A stretch of DNA of 64,000 nt from Qipengyuania sphaerica (GTDB taxonomy: Bacteria; Pseudomonadota; Alphaproteobacteria; Sphingomonadales; Sphingomonadaceae). The translations under genes and the position numbers were made by a program. Below, one piece after another: positions 9,380 through 22,093 of the stretch; position 1 is the first letter of the stretch; each line of letters begins with the position of its first letter. The notes under the pieces were generated by a model. The model searched no databases. It had not been told where the DNA came from and saw only the letters and a program-made list of their open reading frames with translations. The stretch spans positions 1 through 64,000 of the forward strand of contig NZ_JAIGNR010000004.1 of NCBI RefSeq assembly GCF_019711595.1. The letters run 5' to 3'.

Positions 9380-9542
9380 ACTGGTACAGGCAGGTCTCCT
9401 GGCTCCCGGTTCTTGCAGCCCGCCCCGCCTTCCCACCCCTAGATCAAGCTCGGGGCAGTGGCACATCGGAGCGCGCCTCACCGGTTACAGTTGCGGGGGC
9501 AGCCGCGGCATCCAACCGCGTTCCCTTGACCCGTACCAATGC
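9380..9542 (-). ncRNA. cobalamin (adenosylcobalamin) riboswitch
   Basis: Read on the minus strand this region carries the ordered landmarks of the B12 riboswitch: a closing arm at 9533-9538 that pairs with 9382-9387 (GGTAC type), an AAGGGAA(C) element, the nearly invariant core GCTGCCCCCGCAACTGTAA at 9485-9503, a GTGCCACTG segment, GGGAAGGC, and the B12 box AGCCAGGAGACCTGCC at 9389-9404. It lies about 100 bases upstream of the btuB GTG, so ligand binding would repress btuBFCD expression, probably by masking the GGAGG ribosome site. No T-rich terminator was seen between aptamer and gene, which favours translational control (inference). Confidence 0.95.
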
Positions 9543-9842
9543 GACGCCAATAGATGATGGTGAAGCTTTCGCAAAGCCCTCGGCAACATTTTAACTCAAT
9601 TGCAAGCACGATGCGGAACGCTTGTTTAGCGCCCTCCCCCTATAACAATAGTCAATGAGCCGGAACGCTGGTCACCAACGACAAGAGTCGGGACCGGCAA
9701 AGTACATGGGGAGCCCGAGCCGATGTCCGTACGTTTCGCCGCAGCGCGTAGAGCCGCGCGCTCGCCGATAGCCAAAATCCTCTCACGTGCGGAGATCGGC
9801 CCGGTCGCCAACGATCATGACAGATCGGAAGGAACGGGGATC

Positions 9843-10055
9843 ATGAGCGAGAATACCGAGAGCGCTTTGCGCCATTTCGCTGAACACGGTCTACGCGCGG
9901 TGCCGGTCGCGCTCGATAATGCCACGCTGGCGGCAACTGCCTCGCACGAGGAAGATTACCGCTACTGGCTGGGCATTTGCCGCGAACTCGATGCCGGGGC
10001 AGCGGCACGTTTCGAGGCGGCTCGCCGCCCTGCCGAGGATCGCCTGATCGGCTGA
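9843..10055 (+). CDS. small protein of unknown function (70 residues)
   Basis: The ATG at 9843 is preceded by GGAAGGAACGGGG, a strong ribosome site, and encodes a 70-residue soluble, acidic, probably all-helical protein rich in Ala, Arg and Glu, containing HEEDYRYWLGIC. The frame is open upstream to 9723, but that part is Arg/Ala-rich, has no ribosome site and is probably not translated. No family was recognised. It is monocistronic: the riboswitch lies divergently upstream and a GC-rich hairpin follows 43 bases after the stop. The DNA between the riboswitch and this gene (9543-9842) shows only an AT-rich patch with TATAAC near 9650 that might be its promoter. Confidence 0.6.
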   Translation: MSENTESALRHFAEHGLRAVPVALDNATLAATASHEEDYRYWLGICRELDAGAAARFEAARRPAEDRLIG

Positions 10056-10097
10056 TCCTCGATTGCGGGCAGTCAGCCCGGAAAAGCTGAGCCCGGA

Positions 10098-10128
10098 CGG
10101 GCGCGCGTGGAACTCCCATGCGCGCCCG
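10098..10128. terminator. GC-rich hairpin, possible terminator without T-tract
   Basis: The arms 10098-10110 and 10115-10128 (CGGGCGCGCGTGG with its near-perfect complement) enclose a four-base loop. The run after it is GTTCGTC, so a classical T-tract is missing. It separates the 70-residue gene from the mdh promoter region. Confidence 0.5.
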
Positions 10129-10174
10129 TTCGTCTATGCGGTAAACGTGCGGAAACATAGCCCTATTGCTATTG

Positions 10175-10198
10175 CGAACTATTTGCAAAGATAGTTCG
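10175..10198. promoter_or_regulatory. perfect inverted repeat upstream of the mdh operon (candidate operator)
   Basis: CGAACTAT at 10175-10182 and ATAGTTCG at 10191-10198 are perfect 8-bp inverted arms around TTGCAAAG, in an AT-rich island about 150 bp before mdh. A TTGCAA/TAGGTC pair with 17-bp spacing lies just downstream (10217-10245) as a weak promoter candidate, so a dimeric repressor or activator could bind here. No regulator was identified. Confidence 0.5.
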
Positions 10199-10215
10199 TC
10201 TCTGCGACCTTTTGA

Positions 10216-11309
<1,094 letters not shown>

Positions 11310-11310
<1 letters not shown>

Positions 11311-11549
11311 TGAAGGGGCTTACCCTTGTACTGGGTGTGCTCGTTGCTCCGGCAGCGGGCGCTTACCTACTTGGGTTGGTCCACCCCCTACTTTCGCTAC
11401 TCGTCATCATCCCAATGGCCATTGTGGCCGCGCTTTTTGCCATCGTCGGTCTCAGCCGCAGTCAGTGGGAAATCGACACCGCCCTTAGCGGATTGCCGAT
11501 GCTCGCATCATCCATCTTGGGCGGCTACCTGTCGTCTACCCACGTCTAA
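11310..11549 (+). CDS. small membrane protein between mdh and sucD
   Basis: A 79-residue, strongly hydrophobic protein with two or three predicted membrane segments (about residues 3-22, 25-47 and 60-75). Its ATG overlaps the last base of the mdh stop (TAATG), so translation is coupled to mdh, and sucD follows 27 bp later. No family was recognised. It sits where sucC would lie in many alphaproteobacterial mdh-sucC-sucD operons, but it has no resemblance to that enzyme. A regulatory or membrane-tethering role is conceivable but unsupported. Confidence 0.65.
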
Positions 11550-11576
11550 GAAATCGATAAATTCCGGGAGCCTCTA

Positions 11577-12467
11577 ATGTCCATCCTCGTAGACAAGAAC
11601 ACCAAGGTCATCACCCAGGGGATGACCGGCAACACCGGTACCTTCCACACGCAGCAGGCGCTCGATTACGGGACGCAGATGGTTGCGGGTGTGACCCCGG
11701 GCAAAGGCGGCACCGACCATATCGGCCTGCCGCAATTCAACACCGTGCGCGAGGCCAAGGCCGAGACCGGCGCGACTGCCTCATGCATCTACGTGCCGCC
11801 GCCGTTCGCGGCCGACGCCATCCTCGAGGCGATTGATGCCGAGATGGAACTGATCGTCGCCATCACCGAGGGTATTCCGGTGCTCGACATGGTCAAGGTG
11901 AAGGCTGCGCTGACCGGTTCGAAGTCGCGCCTGATCGGCCCGAACTGCCCCGGCGTGCTGACCCCCGAAGAGTGCAAGATCGGCATCATGCCCGGCTCCA
12001 TCTTCAAGAAGGGCAGCGTCGGCGTGGTCTCGCGCTCGGGCACGCTGACCTATGAAGCCGTCCACCAGACCACCATGGTCGGCCTCGGCCAGACCACCGC
12101 GGTCGGCATCGGCGGCGATCCGGTCAACGGCACCAACTTCATCGACGTGCTCGACCTCTTCCTCGACGACGACGAGACCAAGTCAATCATCATGATCGGC
12201 GAAATCGGCGGCAGCGCGGAAGAAGAAGCCGCTGCCTTCATCAAGGAACAGGCCGCCAAGGGCCGCAGCAAGCCGATGGTCGGCTTCATCGCGGGCCGCA
12301 CGGCGCCTCCGGGCCGCCGCATGGGCCATGCCGGTGCGATCGTCTCGGGCGGCCAGGGCGGCGCGGACGACAAGATCGCGGCGATGGAAGATGCGGGCAT
12401 CCGCGTCAGCCCGTCGCCTTCCGAACTCGGCACGACGCTTGATGCGATGCTGAAGGAACTGGCGTAA
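11577..12467 (+). CDS. sucD: succinyl-CoA ligase (ADP-forming) alpha subunit
   Basis: The alpha subunit carries the CoA-binding Rossmann domain and the phosphohistidine of succinyl-CoA synthetase. Residues 8-30 include [20 protein letters not shown], a family hallmark, and the active-site histidine is H251 in [11 protein letters not shown]. The 296 residues are close to the usual 290. It works as an alpha-beta complex with SucC, which is not encoded in this window, so the beta subunit must come from another locus. It precedes sucA by 33 bp and belongs to the mdh-lpd operon. Confidence 0.96.
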   Translation: MSILVDKNTKVITQGMTGNTGTFHTQQALDYGTQMVAGVTPGKGGTDHIGLPQFNTVREAKAETGATASCIYVPPPFAADAILEAIDAEMELIVAITEGIPVLDMVKVKAALTGSKSRLIGPNCPGVLTPEECKIGIMPGSIFKKGSVGVVSRSGTLTYEAVHQTTMVGLGQTTAVGIGGDPVNGTNFIDVLDLFLDDDETKSIIMIGEIGGSAEEEAAAFIKEQAAKGRSKPMVGFIAGRTAPPGRRMGHAGAIVSGGQGGADDKIAAMEDAGIRVSPSPSELGTTLDAMLKELA

Positions 12468-12500
12468 CCGCCGAACGCTCCCTCTCCATGAGGACTGAAA

Positions 12501-15335
12501 ATGGGTAACGAGAGCCAGAACTTCCTGCCTGAAATGGGCGACCAGGAGGGGCCGCAACAAGGCCCCAGCTGGGGCAATCCCCGCTGGCTTGCGGATGTGG
12601 TTGATAGCGGCGCGGATTTGACCGCGGCGCTCGACCCCACGCAGATGCGTATCGCCGTCGCACAGGCGGCGGAAAAGGCGGGCAAGGCCCTCGATCCCAA
12701 GGCGATCGAGCAGGCCGCCGACGACAGCATCCGCGCGATGCTGCTGGTGCGTCTCTATCGCGTCCGCGGGCACCTTGCGGCCGATCTCGACCCGCTGGGC
12801 CTCTCGCATCGCGACGTGCCCGAAGACCTGACGCTCGAATGGCACAAGCTGGCCGGACAGGAAGACCGCGAGGTCTATGTCGGCGGCGTGTTCGGCTTCG
12901 AATGGGTCACCGTGGGCGAGCTCTACCGCGTGCTGCGCGAGACCTATTGCGGCAAGGTCGGCCTCGAATACATGCATATCTCGGACACGGAGGAACGCCG
13001 CTTCCTCCAGGACCAGTTCGAGACGCCCGAGGACACGATCCAGTTCACCGAGGAAGGCAAGCGCGCCATCCTCGCCGCCGTGATCCGCGGCGAGCAATAC
13101 GAGAAGTTCCTCGGCAAGAAATACGTCGGAACCAAGCGCTTCGGCCTCGATGGCGGCGAGTCCATGATCCCGGCGCTTGAAGCAGTCATCAAATATGGCG
13201 GCCAGCTCGGCGTGCGCGAGATCATCTACGGCATGGCCCACCGCGGCCGGCTGAACGTGCTCGCCAACGTCATGGGCAAGCCCTACAAGGTCATCTTCCA
13301 CGAGTTCTCGGGCGGCAGCGCTAACCCCGACGATGTCGGCGGTTCGGGCGATGTGAAGTACCACCTCGGCACCAGCACCGACCGTACCTTCGACGGCATC
13401 GACGTGCACATGAGCCTTGTGCCGAACCCCTCGCACCTCGAGGCAGTGAATCCTGTCGTGCTCGGCAAGACCCGCGCCCAGCAGGCGATCCGCGACGATC
13501 TTCGCAAGCACGAGCAGGTCCTGCCCGTGCTGCTCCACGGCGACGCAGCCTTTGCGGGCCAGGGTATCGTCTGGGAATGCCTCGGCTTCTCGGGCGTGCG
13601 CGGCTACAACACCGGCGGCTGCCTGCACTTCGTGATCAACAACCAGATCGGCTTCACGACCTCGCCCCAGTTCGCGCGTTCAAGCCCCTACCCCAGCGAT
13701 GTGGCCAAGGGCGTCCAGGCGCCGATCCTCCACGTCAATGGCGACGATCCGGAAGCAGTGACTTTCGCCTGCAAGCTCGCCATCGAATACCGCCAGAAGT
13801 TCGGCCGCGATATTGTGATCGACATGTGGTGCTATCGCCGCTTCGGCCATAACGAGGGCGACGAACCGAAATTCACCCAGCCACTGATGTATGATGCGAT
13901 CCGCGCGCATCCCAAGGTAAGTGAGATCTACACCAAGCGTCTCGTCGAGGAAGGCGTGATCGACCAGGCCTATGCCGATGGTCTGTGCAACGAGTTCAAC
14001 GAGCATCTCGAGCAGGAATTCGCCGCCGCCAAGGATTACAAGCCCAACGAAGCCGACTGGTTCGGCGGTCGCTGGGCGGGCATGAACAAGCCGGCCGATC
14101 CGGAAACCGCGCGTCGCAACGTGGAAACCGCGCTCGACAAGAAGCTGTTCGACAGTCTCGGCCGCACGCTGACCACCGTCCCGGACGACGTGACGATCCA
14201 CAAGACGCTCGGCCGCGTGCTCGATGCCAAGCGCGAGATGTTCGCCAGCGGCGAAGGCTTCGACTGGGCGACCGGCGAAGCGCTGGCATTCGGCAGCCTC
14301 GTCACCGAAGGCTTCGGCGTGCGCCTTTCGGGCCAGGACTCCGGTCGCGGCACTTTCAGCCAGCGCCATGCCGTCTGGATCGACCAGAAGGACGAGCGCA
14401 AGTACATACCGCTCTGCACGCTGCCGCACGGCAAGTTCGAAGTCTACGACAGCCCGCTGTCCGAATACGGCGTGCTCGGCTTCGAATACGGTTTCGCCAT
14501 GGCGGACCCCAAGAGCCTGGTGATGTGGGAAGCGCAGTTCGGCGATTTCGCCAATGGCGCGCAGATCATGATCGACCAGTTTATTGCGGCAGGCGAAGTC
14601 AAATGGCTGCGCGCAAACGGTCTCGTTCTGCTGCTGCCGCATGGTTACGAGGGCCAGGGTCCGGAACACAGCTCGGCGCGTCTCGAACGCTTCCTGCAGC
14701 TGTGCGCCAACGACAACATCCAGGTGATGAACATCACCACCCCGGCGAACTATTTCCATGCCCTGCGCCGCCAGATGCTGCGTCCGTTCCGCAAGCCGAT
14801 GGTCATCATGACCCCCAAGTCGCTGCTCCGCCATCCGCTGGCGAAATCGAGCGCGGAGGAGTTCATGGGCGAGCATCACTTCATGCGCATCAAGTCGGAC
14901 ATGACGGACATCGACGACAACAAGGTCAAGCGCCTCGTGCTGTGTAGCGGCAAGGTCGCCTACGACCTCATGCAGCGCCGCGACGAGGCGGGGCTCGAGG
15001 ACGTCTCGATCGTCCGTATCGAGCAGCTCTATCCCTTCCCGGGCGAACCGCTGGCCGTTCGCCTCGAGCGGATGACCAACCTCGAAACGATCGTCTGGTG
15101 CCAAGAAGAGCCGAAGAACAACGGCGCATGGTTCTTCGTCGACCGGCTGATCGAGGAAGCGGCGACCAAGGCGGGCAAGGACGGCATGCGCCCTTGCTAC
15201 GCAGGCCGCGAGGTTGCGGCATCGCCCGCCACCGGCTTCGCCAGCCGCCACCAGGTCCAGCAGGAAGCGCTGGTGAACATCGCTCTCGGCCTCAACGGCG
15301 GCGACATTTCCGCTGCTACCGGCAATTGCACCTGA
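12501..15335 (+). CDS. sucA: 2-oxoglutarate dehydrogenase E1 component
   Basis: The thiamine-diphosphate-dependent E1 subunit of the 2-oxoglutarate dehydrogenase complex, 944 residues. The N-terminal E2-binding region (SFLPE-like, here QNFLPEMG), the [16 protein letters not shown] segment, the HEFSGG loop and [10 protein letters not shown] with its following helix make up the cofactor half; the C-terminal transketolase-like half contains [20 protein letters not shown]. It decarboxylates 2-oxoglutarate and succinylates the lipoyl group of SucB. The next gene, sucB, begins 29 bp later. Confidence 0.97.
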   Translation: MGNESQNFLPEMGDQEGPQQGPSWGNPRWLADVVDSGADLTAALDPTQMRIAVAQAAEKAGKALDPKAIEQAADDSIRAMLLVRLYRVRGHLAADLDPLGLSHRDVPEDLTLEWHKLAGQEDREVYVGGVFGFEWVTVGELYRVLRETYCGKVGLEYMHISDTEERRFLQDQFETPEDTIQFTEEGKRAILAAVIRGEQYEKFLGKKYVGTKRFGLDGGESMIPALEAVIKYGGQLGVREIIYGMAHRGRLNVLANVMGKPYKVIFHEFSGGSANPDDVGGSGDVKYHLGTSTDRTFDGIDVHMSLVPNPSHLEAVNPVVLGKTRAQQAIRDDLRKHEQVLPVLLHGDAAFAGQGIVWECLGFSGVRGYNTGGCLHFVINNQIGFTTSPQFARSSPYPSDVAKGVQAPILHVNGDDPEAVTFACKLAIEYRQKFGRDIVIDMWCYRRFGHNEGDEPKFTQPLMYDAIRAHPKVSEIYTKRLVEEGVIDQAYADGLCNEFNEHLEQEFAAAKDYKPNEADWFGGRWAGMNKPADPETARRNVETALDKKLFDSLGRTLTTVPDDVTIHKTLGRVLDAKREMFASGEGFDWATGEALAFGSLVTEGFGVRLSGQDSGRGTFSQRHAVWIDQKDERKYIPLCTLPHGKFEVYDSPLSEYGVLGFEYGFAMADPKSLVMWEAQFGDFANGAQIMIDQFIAAGEVKWLRANGLVLLLPHGYEGQGPEHSSARLERFLQLCANDNIQVMNITTPANYFHALRRQMLRPFRKPMVIMTPKSLLRHPLAKSSAEEFMGEHHFMRIKSDMTDIDDNKVKRLVLCSGKVAYDLMQRRDEAGLEDVSIVRIEQLYPFPGEPLAVRLERMTNLETIVWCQEEPKNNGAWFFVDRLIEEAATKAGKDGMRPCYAGREVAASPATGFASRHQVQQEALVNIALGLNGGDISAATGNCT

Positions 15336-15364
15336 TTCAGGCCTCCAGAAGGAAACCCATAAAG

Positions 15365-16603
15365 ATGGCCACCGAAGTCAAAGTCCCCACGCTCGGCGAG
15401 AGCGTTACCGAAGCCTCCATCGGCGAACTGCTGAAGAATGTCGGCGATAGCGTCGCTGTGGACGAACCGATCGTCAGTCTCGAAACCGACAAGGTCGCGG
15501 TCGAAGCGCCCTCGCCTGTCGCCGGCGTAATCAAGGAATTCAAGGTCGCCGTGGGCGATACGGTCGAAGTCGGCGCGGTCCTCGCGATAGTCGAGGAAGG
15601 TGGCGCCGGCGCTGCCCCTTCGAGCGAACCCAAGGCCGCTGCACCCGATTCTGGTGTCGAAAAGGCTGCTCCTGCACAGGCCAAGGAAGCGGTCGGTTCG
15701 GACGCCTCGCAGACCCTTTCGCCCGCCGTCCGCCGCGCCGTGCTCGAACATGGGGTCGACCCTTCGACCATCAAGGGCACCGGCAAGGATGGCCGCCTGA
15801 CCAAGGAAGACGTGATCGCCGCCGCCAAGGCCAAGGGCGATCCTGCACCGGCTCCGGCAGCTTCGGCTCCCGCCCCTGCCCCGGCTCCCGCCGCTACCGG
15901 CGAGCGCCGCGAGGAACGCGTCAAGATGACGCGTATGCGCCAGACCATCGCCAAGCGCCTCAAGGGTGCGCAGGACAATGCTGCGCTGCTCACCACCTTC
16001 AACGATGTGGACATGAGCGCGGTCATGGAAGCGCGCGCGAAGTACAAGGACCTCTTCGCGAAGAAGCACGACATCCGCTTGGGCTTCATGGGCTTCTTCG
16101 CCAAGGCCGCCTGCCTCGCGCTGAAAGATGTGCCCGCGGTCAACGCCTATATCGAGGGCGACGAGATCGTCTATCACGATTACGTCGATATCTCAGTCGC
16201 CGTGTCGGCACCCAACGGCCTCGTGGTCCCCGTCATCCGCGACGCGCAGGACAAGGGCTTCGCCCGCATCGAGAAGGACATCGCCGACTTCGGCAAGCGC
16301 GCCAAGGAAGGCACGCTGACGATGGAAGACATGAAGGGCGGCACCTTCACCATATCCAACGGCGGCGTGTTTGGATCGCTGATGTCGACCCCGATCATCA
16401 ACCCGCCGCAGAGCGCTGTCCTCGGCCTCCACCGCATCGAGGACCGCCCGGTCGTCGTGAACGGCGAAATCGTCATCCGCCCGATGATGTATATCGCCCT
16501 GTCCTACGACCATCGCCTGATCGACGGCCGCGAGGCGGTCACCGCACTGAAGATCATCAAGGAAGCGATCGAAGATCCGACCCGGATGCTGATCGACCTC
16601 TGA
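15365..16603 (+). CDS. sucB: dihydrolipoyllysine-residue succinyltransferase (E2 of 2-oxoglutarate dehydrogenase)
   Basis: The E2 core of the 2-oxoglutarate dehydrogenase complex, 412 residues. Domain order: one lipoyl domain (residues 3-77, lipoylated K43 in ETDKVAVE), an Ala/Pro-rich linker, a peripheral-subunit-binding domain (about 118-155, starting [12 protein letters not shown]), a second Ala/Pro linker and the catalytic acyltransferase domain with H383 and D387 in SYDHRLIDG. The ATG at 15365 follows AGAAGG. It receives succinyl from SucA and is reoxidised by the Lpd encoded next. Confidence 0.97.
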   Translation: MATEVKVPTLGESVTEASIGELLKNVGDSVAVDEPIVSLETDKVAVEAPSPVAGVIKEFKVAVGDTVEVGAVLAIVEEGGAGAAPSSEPKAAAPDSGVEKAAPAQAKEAVGSDASQTLSPAVRRAVLEHGVDPSTIKGTGKDGRLTKEDVIAAAKAKGDPAPAPAASAPAPAPAPAATGERREERVKMTRMRQTIAKRLKGAQDNAALLTTFNDVDMSAVMEARAKYKDLFAKKHDIRLGFMGFFAKAACLALKDVPAVNAYIEGDEIVYHDYVDISVAVSAPNGLVVPVIRDAQDKGFARIEKDIADFGKRAKEGTLTMEDMKGGTFTISNGGVFGSLMSTPIINPPQSAVLGLHRIEDRPVVVNGEIVIRPMMYIALSYDHRLIDGREAVTALKIIKEAIEDPTRMLIDL

Positions 16604-16613
16604 GGAAAGACAC

Positions 16614-18023
16614 ATGGCTGAATACGACTACGACGTCCTCGTCATCGGCGCTGGCCCGGGTGGCTATGTTGCCGCGATCCGCGCTGCGCAACTGGGCCTG
16701 AAGACAGCCTGTGCCGAAAGCCGCGAGACGCTGGGCGGGACCTGCCTCAACGTAGGCTGCATTCCGTCGAAGGCGATGCTGCACGCATCCGAGTATTTCG
16801 ATGCTGCCAGCAATGGCGCGATGGCCGACATGGGCATCGAGGTCGCTCCCAAACTCAACCTCGACAAGATGCACGCCCAGCGCCGCGATGCGGTTAAGGG
16901 CCTGACGGGCGGCATCGAATTCCTTTTCAAGAAGAACAAGGTCGACTGGAAGAAGGGCCACGCCACTTTCCAGGATGCGCATACAGTCAAGGTCGGCGAC
17001 GAGACGGTCACCGCGAAGAACGTGATTATCGCCACCGGCTCCTCGGTCACTCCGCTGCCGGGTGTCGAGGTCGGCAACGACAAGCATGTGGTGGTCGATT
17101 CCACTGGCGCGCTCGAACTGCCCGCCGTGCCGAAAAAGATGGTCGTCATCGGCGGCGGTGTCATCGGGCTGGAACTTGGTTCGGTCTGGCGTCGCCTCGG
17201 CGCGGAAGTCATCGTGGTCGAATATCTCGACAAGCTGCTGCCCGGCATGGACGACGATGTCCGCAAGGAAGCGGCCAAGATCTTCAAGAAGCAGGGCATG
17301 GAATTGCGCCTGTCGACCAAGGTCACCGGTTGCACCGTCAAGGGCAAGAAAGCCACTCTGACACTCGAGCCCAGCGCAGGCGGCGACAGCGAGGAGCTGG
17401 AAGCCGATTGCGTGCTGGTGTCGATCGGCCGCAAGCCGAATACCGACGGCCTCGGCCTCGAAAACATCGGTCTCGAAGTGAACAAGCGCGGCCAGATCGA
17501 AACCGATCACGATTTCCGCACCGCCGTCGACGGCGTCTGGGCCATCGGCGACGTCGTCCCCGGCCCGATGCTCGCTCACAAGGCCGAGGATGAAGGCATC
17601 GCCTGCGCCGAGAACATCGCGGGCCAGACCGGCATCGTGAACCACGACATCATCCCGGGCGTCGTTTACACCTGGCCCGAATTCGCAGGCGTAGGCCTGA
17701 CGCAGGAAGAGGCGATCGAGAAGCTGGGCGGCAAGGACAAGGTCAAGGTCGGCAAGTTCCCGATGATGGCCAACAGCCGAGCCAAGACCAATCACGAGCC
17801 CGACGGCTTCGTGAAGGTCATCGCCGAAGCGGAAAGCGACCGCGTGCTCGGCGTGTGGGCGATTGCCAGCGTTGCCGGTACGATGATCGCGCAGGCCGCA
17901 CAGGCGATGGAATTCGGTGCTACATCCGAAGACATCGCCTACACCTGCCACGCCCACCCGACGCATTCCGAAGCGATCAAGGAAGCGGCAATGGCAGTCC
18001 AGGGCAAGCCGATCCACATCTGA
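16614..18023 (+). CDS. lpd: dihydrolipoamide dehydrogenase (E3)
   Basis: FAD-dependent E3 component that reoxidises dihydrolipoamide with NAD. The N-terminal GAGPGG FAD motif (residues 12-17) is followed by the redox-active disulfide C44-C49 in GGTCLNVGCIPSKA; the NAD-binding GGGVIGLELGSV segment lies mid-protein and the C-terminal dimer interface carries the active-site HAHPTHSEAIKEA. The 469 residues match the family. It follows sucB by 10 bp, so one transcript supplies all three components of the 2-oxoglutarate dehydrogenase complex. Confidence 0.97.
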   Translation: MAEYDYDVLVIGAGPGGYVAAIRAAQLGLKTACAESRETLGGTCLNVGCIPSKAMLHASEYFDAASNGAMADMGIEVAPKLNLDKMHAQRRDAVKGLTGGIEFLFKKNKVDWKKGHATFQDAHTVKVGDETVTAKNVIIATGSSVTPLPGVEVGNDKHVVVDSTGALELPAVPKKMVVIGGGVIGLELGSVWRRLGAEVIVVEYLDKLLPGMDDDVRKEAAKIFKKQGMELRLSTKVTGCTVKGKKATLTLEPSAGGDSEELEADCVLVSIGRKPNTDGLGLENIGLEVNKRGQIETDHDFRTAVDGVWAIGDVVPGPMLAHKAEDEGIACAENIAGQTGIVNHDIIPGVVYTWPEFAGVGLTQEEAIEKLGGKDKVKVGKFPMMANSRAKTNHEPDGFVKVIAEAESDRVLGVWAIASVAGTMIAQAAQAMEFGATSEDIAYTCHAHPTHSEAIKEAAMAVQGKPIHI

Positions 18024-18027
18024 CAGC

Positions 18028-18861
18028 ATGGGACAGGCCACTCTCTCGCGAACCCTCGAAGGCGCGCGAGTGGTGGTTTTCCCGCTAGTCGGTGGTCTGC
18101 TGGTCTTCTGGTTCCATGAGGCGCCCCGGCATTACGCGCTGGTCAATCTGACCGCCTTTGCATTAGGGCTGCTGGCGATAGCTTTTGCCCGAATACCCAA
18201 GAAGGCAAACACGCTTACCGGTATCGGAATAGTTCTGGTCTGCCTACTTGCCCTGCCGATCCTGACCGGGCCTTCGCTTGACGGCGTGACCCGCTGGCTA
18301 CCGCTCGGCCCTTTGAAACTACACTCCGGGATGCTGGTGATCCCGATGCTGGCAGCGATCGCAATCCGGCTCGGCAAACGAGGTTGGTGGATTCTTGCTG
18401 CCGCCATGATCGCATCTGTCGCCCAACCAGACGCGGCCAGCGTTCTCGCGCTTTCGCTCGCCAGTTTCGCCCTTGTCCACCTGTCAAAAGATTGGCGTCC
18501 GCTCGCTGTCGGGGCCGCCGGGCTTCCCCTCACCTATTTGGCCTCGACCAGGGGTGACCTTCCTGCGGTCGAGTTCGTCGAAGCTATCGTACCGATGCTA
18601 TGGGTCGAGATGGATCTGAAGGCACAGGCGATCGGCCTTGCGGCTTTGCTGCTCGCCCCGATCCTCTACCTTACAAAATACAATAAAGCGCGTTTGGACA
18701 CAGCGCTCGCGGTAGCTGCCAGCTATTGCGGATTTCTCGCGATGTCATTCATCGGCGACTACCCTGTCCCCCTCGCCGGTTATGGCGCGGCGTCGATCCT
18801 CGGATTAATGCTAGGCATCGCAATGATCGCGCCCGCCCAGAGCCAATCCAACAGCCGTTGA
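18028..18861 (+). CDS. multi-pass membrane protein, divergent SEDS (FtsW/RodA)-like
   Basis: A 277-residue protein with about eight or nine hydrophobic segments, starting 4 bp after lpd. Three segments line up by eye with SEDS glycosyltransferases: GVTRWLPLGPLKLHSGM (residues 86-102) with the RW.-LG-..QPSE loop, AQPDAAS (132-138) with the QPDLGTA helix, and PVPLAGYGAAS (246-256) with the C-terminal LPF.SYGGSS motif. VEFVEAIVPMLWVEMD (181-196) occupies the place of TDFIFA..AEE, with Glu instead of the essential Asp. It is about 100 residues shorter than FtsW or RodA. This may be a degenerate or non-polymerising SEDS relative; the assignment is inference from motif order. Confidence 0.55.
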   Translation: MGQATLSRTLEGARVVVFPLVGGLLVFWFHEAPRHYALVNLTAFALGLLAIAFARIPKKANTLTGIGIVLVCLLALPILTGPSLDGVTRWLPLGPLKLHSGMLVIPMLAAIAIRLGKRGWWILAAAMIASVAQPDAASVLALSLASFALVHLSKDWRPLAVGAAGLPLTYLASTRGDLPAVEFVEAIVPMLWVEMDLKAQAIGLAALLLAPILYLTKYNKARLDTALAVAASYCGFLAMSFIGDYPVPLAGYGAASILGLMLGIAMIAPAQSQSNSR

Positions 18862-18881
18862 ATTCCCGAAGATGTGAAGAT

Positions 18882-18913
18882 GCGCCCGCTCTTCCGAAGA
18901 GTCGGGCGCCTTT
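18882..18913 (+). terminator. intrinsic terminator of the mdh-lpd operon
   Basis: The arms GCGCCCG-CTCTT and AAGAG-T-CGGGCGC form a 12-bp stem with a three-base loop, followed by CTTTC. It lies 20 bp after the SEDS-like gene, immediately before the convergent M49-like gene. Confidence 0.7.
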
Positions 18914-18916
18914 CGA

Positions 18917-20590
<1,674 letters not shown>

Positions 20591-20714
20591 GGATTCCTCC
20601 GGGATATTTTGTTTTCGTGCAGTGCGCTTAACGTCCGAAACCGCGCTTGTCTCCCATTGCGATTGACGCTGACGCGCGATTGACCGACACAGGCGCAGGA
20701 GAGGAGATCGAGGC

Positions 20715-22049
20715 TTGGCATATCCCGTCCTAACCAAGGAACCCGGCGCAATCGAGACCGCCGCCATGATTGCGCGGGGCGACATGTCGCCGCTGGAAGC
20801 AGTAGATGCCGCGATCGCGCGGATCGAACGGCTGGATGCCCATATCGATGCCGTGGTGGTGTGCGATTTCGAGCGCGCCTGCGAGCGGGCCGCGCAGCTT
20901 ACCAAGGCCGGCCACCAGAGCGACCAGCCGCTCTTCGGCGTACCGATGACGATCAAGGAAAGCTTCGATATCGAAGGCCTCCCGACAACATGGGGGTACA
21001 CGGCGCACGCCGATAATATCGCCAAAGCGGATTCGCGCGTGGTGCAACTGCTCAAGAAGGCTGGCGTGGTTTTCCTCGGCAAGACCAACGTTCCGCCCGA
21101 TCTTGCCGACTGGCAATCGGCCAACCCCGTTTATGGACGCACGCATAACCCGCACGACCACGAAAGGTCTCCCGGCGGCTCTTCGGGCGGCTCGGCGGCT
21201 GCGGTAGCGAGCGGGATGGTACCGTGCGAATTCGGCACCGATATCGGCGGTTCGGTCCGCGTACCCGCCCACTTCTGCGGCGTCTGGGGCCACAAATCGA
21301 GCTGGGGGCTGATCAGCAAGGAAGGCCACGATCACCCGTTGATGGCAGGGCGCGGCGCGCATGACGCTGCGCTTTCGATCGCCGGGCCGCTGGCGCGCAA
21401 TGCAGCCGATCTCGCCACGCTCTTGCGCATTACCGCAAGTATCCCCCTTTCCGAACGCTCGCAGAAGCTGACTGACAGCAAGGTGCTGGTGCTGATCGAC
21501 CACCCCTCGTGCCCGACCGACGATACGGTGCGCGGCCCCATGGAAGCGATGGCGAGCGAACTGGAGAAGGCCGGGGTCTCGGTCAGCCGGTCGAGCGACC
21601 TCCTCCCCGACCTCGCGAAGCAGCACTCGGATTATATGCGGATGCTCAATATCGGCATGGCGCGCGGCGCTCCTGCCAAGGACGGGAAGCGGGCGAGCGC
21701 GACCGACTGGTTCGATCTCCTCGACATCCAGGCAAGAAACGAGATGGCATGGGCGCGCGTGTTCGGCGAATTCAACTTCGTCCTGACCCCGCCCGCTCCC
21801 GTGCTCGCGGTGCCCAACAGCCAGACGCGCGTCTTCGACGGCAAATTGTCGATCAACGGCTCCGACGTGCCTGGCGCGGCGGGCCTTTGCTGGGCGGGCG
21901 TCGCGACCTTCCCCAACCTGCCCGCGACCGTCCTGCCCATCGGGGAGAGCGGCGGATTGCCCTGCGGCATGCAGGTCATGGGCCCGCGCTGGTCGGACCT
22001 GGCAACCATCGAGGCGGCAGAAGAGATCGGGCGGGTCTTGCACTCCTGA
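20715..22049 (+). CDS. amidase of the amidase-signature family
   Basis: An amidase-signature hydrolase of 444 residues with the Ser-cisSer-Lys triad in the usual order: K81 in GVPMTIKESFD, the Gly/Ser-rich SPGGSSGGSAAA containing the cis-Ser (about residue 157), and the nucleophile S180 in DIGGSVRVPA. The TTG start at 20715 is preceded by AGGAGAGGAG. Substrate cannot be read from sequence; it is not GatA by context, since gatB and gatC are absent. It is transcribed divergently from the M49-like peptidase through a 124-bp gap and ends 44 bp before a PepSY membrane gene, with a small hairpin between them. Confidence 0.85.
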   Translation: MAYPVLTKEPGAIETAAMIARGDMSPLEAVDAAIARIERLDAHIDAVVVCDFERACERAAQLTKAGHQSDQPLFGVPMTIKESFDIEGLPTTWGYTAHADNIAKADSRVVQLLKKAGVVFLGKTNVPPDLADWQSANPVYGRTHNPHDHERSPGGSSGGSAAAVASGMVPCEFGTDIGGSVRVPAHFCGVWGHKSSWGLISKEGHDHPLMAGRGAHDAALSIAGPLARNAADLATLLRITASIPLSERSQKLTDSKVLVLIDHPSCPTDDTVRGPMEAMASELEKAGVSVSRSSDLLPDLAKQHSDYMRMLNIGMARGAPAKDGKRASATDWFDLLDIQARNEMAWARVFGEFNFVLTPPAPVLAVPNSQTRVFDGKLSINGSDVPGAAGLCWAGVATFPNLPATVLPIGESGGLPCGMQVMGPRWSDLATIEAAEEIGRVLHS

Positions 22050-22093
22050 ACGCCAGCGCCCAAACGTCCCGTCCTGACGGGAGACGCTAAACA

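Noticed and set aside
9723-9842. N-terminal extension of the 70-residue protein
   Set aside because: No ribosome site, Arg/Ala-rich composition, and a strong site directly before the ATG at 9843.
12183-15251. Long minus-strand frames opposite sucD and sucA
   Set aside because: They are His/Ala/Asp-rich antisense shadows of strongly conserved enzymes.
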